Shown: positions 16,723 to 27,386 of the stretch, in pieces
How positions within the stretch are numbered: the stretch's first letter is position 1
Layout of the letters: the number at the start of each line of letters is the position of its first letter
Origin: Bradyrhizobium sp. MOS003
Lineage (GTDB): Bacteria > Pseudomonadota > Alphaproteobacteria > Rhizobiales > Xanthobacteraceae
Length of the DNA: 64,000 bases
Direction: 5' to 3'
NCBI RefSeq assembly: GCF_003020125.1
Contig: NZ_PYFW01000013.1
Location: 1-64,000, forward strand
Program-made: the position numbers and the translations under genes
The notes under the pieces: model-generated
Told to the model about the DNA's origin: nothing
Databases searched by the model: none
Seen by the model: the letters and a program-made list of their open reading frames with translations, nothing else

Positions 16723-17331
16723 CTACTCCCTCCAGAACTCCGCAAGCTCCTCCGCGGTCACCAGGTCGACCTGGCCATGAAAGCGGGTGCGATACATCGT
16801 CATGAGCGCGTCGTGCCCGACGTCGGACGAGCTGCATAATGCGTCCTCGACGATGACGATCCTGAAGCCGAGATCGACCGCGCTCAGCACCGTCGAGAGC
16901 ACGCAGACATCCGTCTCTGCGCCCGAGATCACGACCGTGCCGATCTTCTTGTCGACCAGCAGGCTCGCGAGAGCCGGATTGCTGAACGCGGAATAAGCCG
17001 GCTTGTCGATGACAGCCGCGGGCGGAACGAACTTGCTCAGTGCGGGCACGAGCTCGAGCGCGGATGGCTGCAGGTGCCTGCGCGTGGCCCGGCTCCAGCG
17101 ATGAAAATAGTTCTGCCACTGACCGGGCCGATCTTCCGGATCCTGCGGCGTGATGAAACGCGTGAAGATCGTCCTGGCCTGATGGTGCGCGACGATCGAG
17201 GCGATCGTCGGCAGAACCCGCTCCATCCACGGCGTCGCCCACAGACCTCCGGAGGCGAAGATGTTCTGCATGTCGATGCAGAGGTGAACGGCCTCCCTGA
17301 TCTCGGCCACTTCCGACGTGCTGTCCCTCAT
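16723..17331 (-). CDS. isochorismatase-family cysteine hydrolase
   Basis: 202 residues with the family catalytic triad: Asp20 in HLCIDMQN, Lys110 in DKPAYSAF and Cys143 in GAETDVCVLSTV, the last preceded by the typical cis-peptide region. Members hydrolyse amides, carbamates or isochorismate (nicotinamidase, N-carbamoylsarcosine amidase, biuret hydrolase). The start has a GGAGG site 5 bp away. It is transcribed separately from the downstream lactonase operon; the substrate is unknown. Confidence 0.85.
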   Translation of the reverse strand: MRDSTSEVAEIREAVHLCIDMQNIFASGGLWATPWMERVLPTIASIVAHHQARTIFTRFITPQDPEDRPGQWQNYFHRWSRATRRHLQPSALELVPALSKFVPPAAVIDKPAYSAFSNPALASLLVDKKIGTVVISGAETDVCVLSTVLSAVDLGFRIVIVEDALCSSSDVGHDALMTMYRTRFHGQVDLVTAEELAEFWRE

Positions 17332-17440
17332 CGTCCTCCACCGTCAGACGCATTCGGCGATCCATAGCGAATGCGGAGACGAAGGCTTTGGTTCCGAACC
17401 GCCACCGTGCAGAAGCGGACCAGGAATCCCCGACGCGCGG

Positions 17441-18247
17441 TTACGCCGGCGTTGCGGCCGGCGCCACGTCGAGACGCACCGCAACACCATCCAGCTCCGG
17501 GCTTGGCGCCGGGTAGAGCTTCATGACCAGCGGATCATGGCCGGGAACGATATGGTCCGCGTCAGGTGCCGCTGTGCGCAGCTTGTCGAAGCCCACCAGC
17601 ATGTCGCCAACGTGAAACGCCGTCGTGAACGGGCGCTCGCTCGCCATGTTCTCGTAGAAATGGCTGACGTCGGAGGCGAGCACGACGGGGCCGCGGCGTG
17701 TGTTGACGCGGACGAATTGAAGGCCGGCGGAATGCCCGCCGGCAGCATGCACCGTCAGCCCGGGCGCAATCTCGGCATCGCCGTCGTAGAACAGCACGCG
17801 GCGCGCATAGTTCAGCCGCACGATCCCGCAGACGTCCTCGACCTCGAACGAATGCGACAGCCGCGGATATTGCATGTAGCGGCCGGTGGCGTAGGCGAGC
17901 TCGCGCTCCTGGAGATGAAACCGCGCGTTGGGAAACCGGTCGAAATTGCCGGCGTGATCGTAGTGCAGATGCGTGAGGATCACGTCCTTGACGTCGGCGA
18001 CGTCGACGTCGAACGCGGCAAGCGTTTCCACCGGGCAGCGCAGGAAATTCCGCCTGCGCTGCCTGGCGACTTCCGCGTTGAAACCAGTATCGATGACGAA
18101 AGTGCGCCCGCCTCCCCGCGCCAGCCACATGAAATAATCCATCGGCATCGGCCCGTCATGCGGGTCGCCGCCGATGAAGTGCTCGCTACGCTGCGCCTCC
18201 CGCGTAGCGTAGCGGATGGCGAAGAGTTCGTAATCCGGGCCAGCCAT
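17441..18247 (-). CDS. AHL lactonase-like metallo-hydrolase
   Basis: 268 residues from the ATG at 18247. Metallo-beta-lactamase fold with H93-x-H95-x-D97-H98 (LTHLHYDHAGN), a later GGHSAG metal ligand, VVLASDVSHFYENM (Asp ligand plus the Tyr typical of AiiA/AttM lactonases) and a final PGHDP. Family members open lactone rings, notably of N-acyl-homoserine lactones. Here it is the last gene of an operon with a carboxymuconolactone decarboxylase-like protein (8 bp gap) and PrpD, so I infer it hydrolyses a catabolic lactone rather than quenching signals; that is not proven. Confidence 0.83.
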   Translation of the reverse strand: MAGPDYELFAIRYATREAQRSEHFIGGDPHDGPMPMDYFMWLARGGGRTFVIDTGFNAEVARQRRRNFLRCPVETLAAFDVDVADVKDVILTHLHYDHAGNFDRFPNARFHLQERELAYATGRYMQYPRLSHSFEVEDVCGIVRLNYARRVLFYDGDAEIAPGLTVHAAGGHSAGLQFVRVNTRRGPVVLASDVSHFYENMASERPFTTAFHVGDMLVGFDKLRTAAPDADHIVPGHDPLVMKLYPAPSPELDGVAVRLDVAPAATPA

Positions 18248-18255
18248 GGCGCCTC

Positions 18256-18645
18256 TCAGGAACCGGCCGCGTCGACCTCGTTGAACGCCTCGCGCGCGTT
18301 GCGGAAGGCGTCGATGCCGGCCGGGACGCCGCAATAGACCGCGACCTGGAGCAGGATCTCCTTGATCTCCTCCTTTGTGAGTCCGTTCTTCAAGGCGCCC
18401 TTGACGTGCAGCTTCAGCTCGTGCGGGCGGTTCAGCGCGCCGAGCATCGCCAGATTAACGATCGAGCGCGTGCGCCGGTCGACGCCGGGCCGCGTCCACA
18501 AGGCGCCCCAGCAGAACTCGGTCGACCATTCCGCCATGGTGCGCGTGAATTCGTCAGCACCGGCGATGGACTTGTTGACGTAATCCTCGCCGAGCACTTC
18601 CTTGCGAACCTTGAGGCCCTTGTCGAACAGTTCGGTCTTGCTCAT
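18256..18645 (-). CDS. carboxymuconolactone decarboxylase-family protein (copy 1)
   Basis: 129 residues from the ATG at 18645 (AAGGGACGATC upstream). All-helical CMD fold; the block VNLAMLGALNRPHELKLHVK and VAVYCGVPAGIDAFRNARE match the PcaC family, which decarboxylates gamma-carboxymuconolactone in the beta-ketoadipate pathway. The usual neighbours of protocatechuate degradation are absent, so another ring or lactone is likely. A second copy lies at 28664 in the divergent operon, with strong similarity (GLTKEEIKEI versus GATKEEIREV). Middle gene of the PrpD-CMD-lactonase operon. Confidence 0.87.
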   Translation of the reverse strand: MSKTELFDKGLKVRKEVLGEDYVNKSIAGADEFTRTMAEWSTEFCWGALWTRPGVDRRTRSIVNLAMLGALNRPHELKLHVKGALKNGLTKEEIKEILLQVAVYCGVPAGIDAFRNAREAFNEVDAAGS

Positions 18646-18688
18646 GATCGTCCCTTTCAGGTCTTGAGAGAGTTGAGTTGGAAGTCGA

Positions 18689-20044
18689 TTAGCGCGATGG
18701 CGGCCGCAGCGATCGCAGGAGAGTGGCGACGTCATCCGCCGCATCGAGCCGCCAGACCGCGTCGATGACACGGTCCGCGTCCCAGTCGCTTCGGCCGGTC
18801 CGCACGCCCTCGCGCAATTTGGCTTCGAGATCGCGATCCGTGAGCGGCGCCGCCTGGCTGCCGCGCGGCGAGATAACGGTCTCGGTGAGGACATCGCCGG
18901 ACGCCAGACGCAACGTCACGCGCGCGGCGCCATCGGGCATCTCGCTGTCCAGCTCCGCCCTCACCTTCTGCCGCAGTTGCGCGACATCCAGCCGGACCAC
19001 CGTCTGATGCGCGAACTCGGCAACCCCGGCCGCGCCGATCAGTAAACCGCACGCCACGCAATGATGGATGCTGACGCGCGCATCGCGCTCGTTGTTGACG
19101 GGACGGTCGCCGCGCGCAAGCAGCAGCGCCGAACCGTGCACGATCACCTGCTCGATCTGGTCGCCCCGCCCGCCAATGCGCTTGCGCAACTGCAGGCAGG
19201 CGTCGATCACCGCGTGAAAGACGATGCCGGCCGGATACGGCTTATAGGTATTCTTCGCGATCTCCCAGGTCTTGCCGAGACCGTCGAGAAGCCGGGCGAT
19301 GTCGGGCTCGTCCCCCATGGTGCGCGCCCAGCCGAGCGGACCTTCAATGGCGCGCGGCGCGGCCTCATAACCCTGTTGTGCCAGCAGCGCGGCGAACAGT
19401 CCGTTGCGCGCCGAATTGCCGACGCTGACGTTCTTGGCGGCACTCGGCAGGTTCTCGACATTGCCGGCCGACTGGCTCGCAGCCACTCCGATCGCGTTCG
19501 CAATGCCTTCCGCCGGCAGGCCGAGCAGCTTCGCACAGGCCGCGGCCGCGCCAAAAATCCCGCAGGTCGACGTGATGTGCCAGCCGCGCGCATAATGGCG
19601 CGGCGAGACTGAATTGCCGATGCGGCATTCCACATCCACGCCGAGAACGAATGCCGTCAGCACCTCTCGCCCCGACAGCTTTCGGGTCTCCGCGAGTGCG
19701 AATACGGCCGCTGCGACCGGCGCGGCCGGATGAATGATCGTCTCGGGATGGGTGTCGTCGAAGTCGAGCAGATTCGCCGAGATAGCGTTGAGGAAGGACG
19801 CGCAAAGCGCATCCGTCGGCTGGGAATGACCGATCACCGTCGATGTCGCCGCACCACTGAACGGCGCCAGCGTGCGAATCGCTGCGACGACGACGGGATC
19901 GCGTGCGGAGCCGAGCGCGGTCGCGAAGAAATTGAGGATCGATCGTCGCGCCTCGAGGCTCTGCGCTTCCACCTCCGCCCATGAAGAGGCAGCGACGAAA
20001 TCAGCGAGCGTCCTGCTCACGCTTGGAATGGAATCTTGCGGCAC
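18689..20044 (-). CDS. MmgE/PrpD family protein (copy 1)
   Basis: 451 residues beginning with GTG at 20044. Typical MmgE/PrpD features: N-terminal helical domain, the LLDFDDTHPETIIHPAAPV substrate-site block (about 93-111), GWHITSTCGIFGAAAA, and the C-terminal lid domain. Characterised relatives are 2-methylcitrate dehydratase, cis-aconitate decarboxylase and iminodisuccinate epimerase, so dehydration or isomerisation of a polycarboxylate is expected. First gene of the leftward operon; it shares its promoter region with the rightward operon starting at 20275. Confidence 0.88.
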   Translation of the reverse strand: MPQDSIPSVSRTLADFVAASSWAEVEAQSLEARRSILNFFATALGSARDPVVVAAIRTLAPFSGAATSTVIGHSQPTDALCASFLNAISANLLDFDDTHPETIIHPAAPVAAAVFALAETRKLSGREVLTAFVLGVDVECRIGNSVSPRHYARGWHITSTCGIFGAAAACAKLLGLPAEGIANAIGVAASQSAGNVENLPSAAKNVSVGNSARNGLFAALLAQQGYEAAPRAIEGPLGWARTMGDEPDIARLLDGLGKTWEIAKNTYKPYPAGIVFHAVIDACLQLRKRIGGRGDQIEQVIVHGSALLLARGDRPVNNERDARVSIHHCVACGLLIGAAGVAEFAHQTVVRLDVAQLRQKVRAELDSEMPDGAARVTLRLASGDVLTETVISPRGSQAAPLTDRDLEAKLREGVRTGRSDWDADRVIDAVWRLDAADDVATLLRSLRPPSR

Positions 20045-20274
20045 GCGGGGCGTCTTCCTCGTTTTGTTCGGACCTTATGCCGATCCGCGGCAAACTGTCG
20101 ACCCCAAATCTTATGCTTGACAGCTTGTCTGACAATCATAACAATCCGGCCCGTTGGCGCGGGATCCCCGCTGCCACGACGACGGCGGCCGGGACGGCCG
20201 GCCGGCGAACGCGTTTGACCAACGAGATCAAGACAGCGCGCCCGTCAGGGGATCGCGCGGACAGGGAGTAGACG
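20045..20274. promoter_or_regulatory. divergent promoter region of the catabolic locus
   Basis: This 230-bp region feeds both the leftward (PrpD, CMD, lactonase) and rightward (dehydrogenase to TTT receptor) operons. A rightward promoter can be read as TTGACA at 20117-20122, a 17-base spacer and AACAAT at 20140-20145. The spacer contains the GntR-type operator listed separately. The first rightward gene has AGGGAG nine bases before its ATG. Confidence 0.6.
20125..20135. promoter_or_regulatory. FadR-type GntR operator
   Basis: TTGTCTGACAA is a perfect palindrome around a central T and fits the TNGTNNNACNA consensus known for FadR-subfamily GntR regulators. It sits between the putative -35 and -10 of the rightward promoter. 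The GntR/FCD regulator at 30618 is encoded in the same operon, so autoregulated repression relieved by a pathway intermediate is the simple inference. Confidence 0.6.
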
Positions 20275-21168
20275 ATGGCGGGAGAGATTCTCGGCGTGAT
20301 CGGCACGGGTCGCATGGGCGGTCCCATGGCGGGACGATTGATGGACGCGGGCTATTCGCTCGTCGTCTATGACACGCAGGCCGAGGCGGCTCAGCCGCTG
20401 GTCAAGCGCGGTGCACTCCTCGCCAGTTCGCCGGCCGACGTCGCTTCACGCTCCGACATCGTGCTCGCCAGCCTGCCGACACCCGACATCGTCAAGGCCG
20501 TTGCGCTCGGCCAGGACGGCATCAGCAGCGGCAACCGCGCCAAGATCGTCATCGATCTCTCGACTTCGGGCCCCGGTGCGGCGAAATTCGTCGCGGAAGG
20601 CCTGAAGGCCAAGGGCATGACGCTGGTCGATGCGCCCGTGAGCGGCGGCATCAAGGGCGCGGTCAACGGCACGCTGGCGGTGATGGTATCCTGCCCGCAG
20701 GCGACCTACGAAACCGTGCAGCCGATCCTGAAGAATTTCGGCAAGCTGTTCTACACCGGCGACAAGCCCGGCGTGGCGCAGACCGCCAAGCTCGCCAACA
20801 ATCTGATGGCGGCCGCGGCACTCGTGATCACCTCGGAAGCCGTCGCGATGGGCGTCAAGGGCGGCGTCAACGCCAAGGTGTTGATCGACATCATCAACGC
20901 CAGCAGCGGCCGAAACAGCGCCTCGGAAGACAAATTCCCCCGCGCGGTGCTGCCCGGCACTTTCGATTTCGGTTTTGCCACAGGCCTCTCCTACAAGGAC
21001 GTCCGTCTCTGCGTGGACGAGGCCGAGGCGATGGGCGTGCCGATGGTCTGCGGCGCAGTGGTGCGGCAGATGCTTGCGATCACCAACGCCAAATACGGCG
21101 CCTCGTCCGACTTCACCTCGATCGCCAAGGTGCTCGAAGAGTGGGCCGGCGTCGAGATGCGCGGCTGA
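20275..21168 (+). CDS. 3-hydroxyisobutyrate dehydrogenase-family oxidoreductase
   Basis: 297 residues. N-terminal NAD(P)-binding Rossmann domain (GVIGTGRMGGPMAGRLMDAG, residues 7-26), the family substrate block DAPVSGGIKGAVNGTL (about 120-135) and the catalytic-lysine helix AKLANNLM (about 170). Enzymes of this family oxidise beta-hydroxyacids or reduce tartronate semialdehyde. First gene of the long rightward operon; 28 bp separate it from PrpD copy 2. Confidence 0.9.
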   Translation: MAGEILGVIGTGRMGGPMAGRLMDAGYSLVVYDTQAEAAQPLVKRGALLASSPADVASRSDIVLASLPTPDIVKAVALGQDGISSGNRAKIVIDLSTSGPGAAKFVAEGLKAKGMTLVDAPVSGGIKGAVNGTLAVMVSCPQATYETVQPILKNFGKLFYTGDKPGVAQTAKLANNLMAAAALVITSEAVAMGVKGGVNAKVLIDIINASSGRNSASEDKFPRAVLPGTFDFGFATGLSYKDVRLCVDEAEAMGVPMVCGAVVRQMLAITNAKYGASSDFTSIAKVLEEWAGVEMRG

Positions 21169-21196
21169 TCGCGCAGGCACCAGGGAGCAACCCGCG

Positions 21197-22591
21197 ATGA
21201 CGATCGGCCCGACCGTATCCGGCAAGATCCCGCTCGCGCGCCAGATGGCGCGGAGCGTGCTTGCGCTGGATATCGGCTTTTTCGGGCCTGAGGTCGTCGC
21301 CAAGGCAAAGCTCTGTCTGCTCGACTTCCTGTCCTGCGCCTTCGAGGCTGGCAATCACCCGTGGAGCCGTCAGGCGGTTGCGATCGCGCAGGCCGGCGGC
21401 GACACCACGATCATCGGGACTTCGCAGCATTCGTCAGCGGCCGACGCCGCCTTCGCCAATGCCGTGATGGGACACGGCCTGGTGCGGGAAGACATGCACG
21501 CGGCCAGCATCGCGCACCATGGCGTCGTGATCTGGCCGACCCTGCTCGCGCTGTCGGAGCAGAGGCCGCTGCACGGAACGAAGCTGCTGGTTGCCGCCAT
21601 CATCGGCTACGAGACCGGTGCGCGGATCGGCCGCGCGCTCCTGACCTCCGATCTCGCGCGGCTCTATCGTCCGACCGGCCTGGTGGCGCCCCTGGGCGCC
21701 GCGCTGGCGGGAAGTTTCGCGCTCGGCCTCTCCGAGGATGCCGCCACCAGCGCGATCGCGATCGCGGCCAATACCTCCGGCGGACTCAACGAATGGCCGC
21801 ATGCCGGCGGCTCCGACATGTATTTCCATCCCGGCTTTGCCGCCAGCAATGCGATCAAGGCAGTTGGCCTCGCCGCGGCCGGCGCGTTCGGCTCGGAAAC
21901 GATCCTCGAAGGCGAAGCCGGCCTGTTCGCCGCCTATCGCCGCCAGGCCGCGCCCGACAGCATCGCGCTGTTTCCGAACGGCGAATGCGAGATCACGGCC
22001 GTCTACAACAAGCCGGTGCCGGCGTGCAATTTCGCGCAGACCGCCGCTCAAGCGGCGCTGCGCGTTTCGCACGAACTCGCCGGCACTGACGAGATCGACC
22101 GCATCGTCATTCGCGCACCCGATGCCGCCGTGCGCTATCCCGGCTGCGACTCCATGGGGCCTTACCGCAATGCGCTTCAGGCCAAGATGAGCATTCCCTT
22201 CAGCGTCGCGGCGACGCTGGCGCGGGGCGAGATCGAGGAAGAGAACTATTCCGAGCTCGATGATGCCGAGATCATCCGCCTAGTCGCGATCACTGAGCTC
22301 AGATCCGACGCCGGCTTCACCGCCGCGTTCCCCGGCAAGCAGGGCGCGGAGGTGTTCGTACATCTGCGCGACGGCCGGGCCATCCGGCACGCTTTGCCCG
22401 ACGTCATCGCGGCAACGCCTGCAGATATTCGCGCACGCTTTCGCAACTCGGCAGCCGGTGTCCTCGGCGAGGACCGCGCGCGCCGGCTCGAGCAACTCAT
22501 CGACGATTGCGAGCAGCTCGGCAATGCCGGCGATATCGCCGCGCAGTGCCGCCTGAACGCAACGGAACGGGCTTTACGATCGGCATCATAA
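21197..22591 (+). CDS. MmgE/PrpD family protein (copy 2)
   Basis: 464 residues from the ATG at 21197; the frame is open further upstream but that overlaps the dehydrogenase gene. Family blocks are present (NAVMGHGLVREDMHAASIAH, RPTGLVAPLGAALAG, HPGFAASNAIKAVGLAAAGA), with VREDMHA where many homologues have the DFDDTH signature. It is therefore divergent from copy 1 and probably acts on a different acid. Dehydratase, epimerase or decarboxylase activity on a polycarboxylate is expected from the family. Confidence 0.85.
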   Translation: MTIGPTVSGKIPLARQMARSVLALDIGFFGPEVVAKAKLCLLDFLSCAFEAGNHPWSRQAVAIAQAGGDTTIIGTSQHSSAADAAFANAVMGHGLVREDMHAASIAHHGVVIWPTLLALSEQRPLHGTKLLVAAIIGYETGARIGRALLTSDLARLYRPTGLVAPLGAALAGSFALGLSEDAATSAIAIAANTSGGLNEWPHAGGSDMYFHPGFAASNAIKAVGLAAAGAFGSETILEGEAGLFAAYRRQAAPDSIALFPNGECEITAVYNKPVPACNFAQTAAQAALRVSHELAGTDEIDRIVIRAPDAAVRYPGCDSMGPYRNALQAKMSIPFSVAATLARGEIEEENYSELDDAEIIRLVAITELRSDAGFTAAFPGKQGAEVFVHLRDGRAIRHALPDVIAATPADIRARFRNSAAGVLGEDRARRLEQLIDDCEQLGNAGDIAAQCRLNATERALRSAS

Positions 22592-22617
22592 GAAGTGCCG
22601 GAGAATACGGGGGAAAC

Positions 22618-22686
22618 ATGGTCGGTTTGGAGACCAGCTTGATATTGTCAGCCGCGAGCGCGGCCACCGCGCGGAGGCCGGGCTGA
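22618..22686 (+). CDS. possible 22-residue leader peptide before livH
   Basis: An ATG with a strong GGGGGAAAC site opens a 22-codon frame (MVGLETSLILSAASAATARR, then PG) whose TGA overlaps the livH start (TGATG, 22684-22688). livH itself has no good ribosome binding site, so it may depend on termination of this short frame. It could also be a chance frame. Confidence 0.35.
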   Translation: MVGLETSLILSAASAATARRPG

Positions 22687-23617
22687 TGGAAGGGTTCTTT
22701 CAAGCGCTCGCCGCGGGCTTGCTGATCGGAGCCGTCTACGGCCTGATGTGCGTCGGGCTCGGCCTGATCTTCGGCGTCATGCGCGTCATCAACTTCGCCC
22801 ATGGCGATTTCATGATGCTCGGCATGTACACCGCCTTCTATCTTTTCACCGCCGCCGGCGTTCAGACGCTGTTTGGCAACACGGTCGGGCCGTTCGTCGC
22901 CATCCTCCTGGCCGGGCCCGTGCTCGCGGTGTTCGGCTATTTCGTGCATCGCACGCTGATCTCGCACGTATCGGGGACGCGCACCGCCTCGCTCGAAGGC
23001 GAAGGCCATTATGCCCAGCTGATCCTGACACTCGGCATCGCGCTTATCTTGCAGAACGGCGGCCTCATCGTGTTCGGCTCCGTGCTGGCCTCGATCCGGA
23101 CGCCGCTGTCGAGCTCCGCCTGGGAGCTCGGCCCCTTCTTCGACATGAGCATCTTTCTCAACAAGGCCCGCAGCATCGATATGATCATGTCGCTGGTGGT
23201 CATGACCCTGCTCTCGCTGCTAATCACGCGGACCCGGATCGGCAAGTCGCTCCGGGCGGCCGCGGACAATCCGACCGCCGCGACCTATATGGGCATCGAC
23301 GTCGACCGCGCGCACCGGACCGCCTTCGCGCTCGGCTGCGGCATCACCGCCATTGCCGGCGGCCTGCTCGCCACCAACTACCCGTTCCACCCCTTCGTCG
23401 GTCTCGAATACGTCATCGTCATGTATGCCGGCGTCGTGCTCGGCGGCATGGGCAGCATCATCGGCGCCTTCTGGGGCGGCATGACGATCGGCCTCGTGCA
23501 GCAGATGTCGACGCTGATCCTGCCGACGCAGTTGCAGAACGCGGCGATCTTCGCCGTCTTCCTCCTCATCATCTTCTTCCGTCCGCAAGGCTTCTTCGGG
23601 CGCATGGTCGAGAGGAC

Positions 23618-23621
<4 letters not shown>
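22686..23621 (+). CDS. livH: branched-chain-type ABC permease LivH
   Basis: 311 residues, about eight membrane helices, with the LivH-typical GLMCVGLGLIFGVMRVINFA HG region (about 19-40) and the cytoplasmic coupling segment SLRAAADNPTAATYMGIDVD. It forms the inner-membrane channel with the LivM part of the next gene. Members of this family import branched-chain amino acids, amides, urea or aromatic acids. Its stop overlaps the start of the next gene (ATGA). Confidence 0.92.
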
Positions 23622-25379
<1,758 letters not shown>

Positions 25380-25393
<14 letters not shown>

Positions 25394-26087
25394 AGGCTTG
25401 AGCGCGGGCTACTCCGCAAAACCCGTCTTGAACGACGTCTCGATCGAGGTCGGCGCCGGCCAGTTCGTCGCCATCGTCGGCCCCAACGGTGCCGGCAAGA
25501 CCACGCTATTCAAGACGATCTCCGGCATCGTCAAGCCGAGCGGCGGCGCGATCACGTTCGACGGCGTCGATCTGCTCGCGGTGCCGCCGCCGCAGCGCGC
25601 CCATCTCGGCATCGCCCACGTCCCGGAGGGACGCCAGGTCTTCCCGTCACTGACCGTGATGGAGAATCTGGAAATGGGCGCGATGACCGAAAGCGGTCGC
25701 CGCGACTGGCAGGCCAACATCGAGCGCATTTTCGAATGGCTGCCGGTGCTGAAGGAGCGCCGCGATCAGTTCGCGGGCACGATGTCCGGCGGCCAGCAGC
25801 AGATGCTCGCGATCGGCCGCGGCCTCGCCTCCTCGCCGAAGCTCTTGATGCTCGACGAACCCTCGATGGGGCTCGCGCCGTCGACAGCGGATTTCATCTT
25901 CGAACGCCTGATCGATATCCGGCGTCAGTCTGGGCTTACGATGCTGCTGGTCGAGCAGCGCGTCGCGGAAGCGCTGGAATCCGCCGACCACGGCTACGTC
26001 CTCGAAGCCGGACGTGTCGTGCTCGAAGGCAACAACGACACGCTGCGTGCCGACGATCGGGTGCGCAAAGCCTATCTCGGCATGTGA
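25380..26087 (+). CDS. livF: branched-chain-type ABC ATPase LivF
   Basis: 235 residues from the ATG at 25380, overlapping the fusion gene by 14 bp. Walker A GPNGAGKTT (34-42), the LivF-typical AHVPEGRQVFPSLTVMENL, signature TMSGGQQQMLAIGRGL and Walker B KLLMLDEPSMGLAP. It supplies the second ATPase of the importer, at the cytoplasmic face. Confidence 0.93.
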
Positions 26088-26119
26088 ACACCATAAGAAC
26101 AAAGAGCAGGGAGAAACAA

Positions 26120-27355
26120 ATGAACAAGACTTCAAAAGGACTGACGCGCCGCACTGTGCTCTCCGGCGCCGCCGCCGTCAGCCTCGCCGGCGTGGCGCGT
26201 GCGCAGGCGCCGGCGGAGGTGAAGGTCGGACTGATCGTGCCGCTGTCGGGCATCTACACCCGCCCCGGCCAGGTGATGAAGATGGGCGCCGAGATGGGCA
26301 TCGAGCACATCAATGCGCAAGGCGGCATCAAGGCACTCGGCGGCGCCAAGCTGAAGCTGGTCGTGATCGACTGCGGCGACACCACGGAAAAGGCCAAGAA
26401 CGCGGCCCAGCGTATGGTGGCGCAGGAGCCCGATCTGGTCGCCGCCACCGGCTCCTATCTCTCGTCCTTCACGCTCGCAGTCACGGAGGTGACCGAGCGC
26501 GCCGAGCTGCCGGTGCTCACGCTGTCCTATTCGGACCTTTTGACCGATCGCGGCTTCAAATACATCTTCCAGACCGCCGCGACCGCGAGCCGCCAGTCCG
26601 AACTCGGCCTGCCGACATTGATGAAGCTCGCCGAGAATGCTTCGGGCAAGAAGCCGAAGACCGTGGCGATGTTGATGGACAACACCGCAACGTCGGTCGC
26701 AACCGCCAAGGCGCTGAAGGAGAAGCTGTTCGCGCAGGAAGGCCTTCAGCTCGTCGTCGAGGAAGTCTGGACCCCGCCGCTGTCGGATGCGACGCCGCTG
26801 ATCCAGAAGGTCCGCTCGGCGAAGCCCGACCTGCTGCTGTTCATGCCGAATGCGGTGTCGGACGCCAAGCTTGGCCTCGAGAAGATCAGCGAGTTCGGCC
26901 TCGGCCAGGGCAAGATCCCGACCGTGTCCTTCAGCATCACCATCGCTGAGCCAGACATGCTTCAGAGTGTGAGCCCGGAGACGGTGCAAGGCATCATGAC
27001 CATCGTCGCCAATTGGGGCTCGAAGGGCCACGAGGCGCTGATCGCCGAGCTCAAGGCCAAATACAAGGAGCCCTGGATGACGCAGAACGTCATCTCGACC
27101 TATGGCGACATGTGGCTAATGAAGGAAGCGCTGGAGAAGGCCGGCAAGGCCGACCGCAATGCGGTCGCACAGGCCTTCCGCACCATGGATGCCGGCCCGT
27201 CGAAATACTATCCGGGCGGCCAGCTCAAATTCGACGAGAAGGGTCGCCGCGTCGGCGCCGGCGTCGTCATCGTGCAATGGCAATCGGGCGTGCCTGTCAC
27301 CGTCTATCCGCCCGAGCTCGCGCAGGCGCAGCCGTTCTGGCCGAAGAAATCCTAA
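26120..27355 (+). CDS. ABC substrate-binding protein (tandem copy 1)
   Basis: 411 residues with a GGGAGAAACAA site. It has a twin-arginine-like signal (LTRRTVLSGAAAVSLAG, cleavage near ARAQ) and a Leu/Ile/Val-binding fold (VKVGLIVPLSGIYTRPGQVM, GDTTEKAKNAAQRMVAQE). It is the periplasmic receptor of the LivH/LivMG/LivF importer encoded just upstream. The next gene encodes a close paralogue of identical length. Confidence 0.9.
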   Translation: MNKTSKGLTRRTVLSGAAAVSLAGVARAQAPAEVKVGLIVPLSGIYTRPGQVMKMGAEMGIEHINAQGGIKALGGAKLKLVVIDCGDTTEKAKNAAQRMVAQEPDLVAATGSYLSSFTLAVTEVTERAELPVLTLSYSDLLTDRGFKYIFQTAATASRQSELGLPTLMKLAENASGKKPKTVAMLMDNTATSVATAKALKEKLFAQEGLQLVVEEVWTPPLSDATPLIQKVRSAKPDLLLFMPNAVSDAKLGLEKISEFGLGQGKIPTVSFSITIAEPDMLQSVSPETVQGIMTIVANWGSKGHEALIAELKAKYKEPWMTQNVISTYGDMWLMKEALEKAGKADRNAVAQAFRTMDAGPSKYYPGGQLKFDEKGRRVGAGVVIVQWQSGVPVTVYPPELAQAQPFWPKKS

Positions 27356-27386
27356 GCGTCGCGCAAATCCTGGGGAGGAAACTGTC

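Noticed and set aside
17441..18247. Quorum-quenching AHL lactonase as the definite function
   Set aside because: The fold fits, but the operon context points to catabolism and there are no LuxR/LuxI genes nearby, so I keep the call generic.
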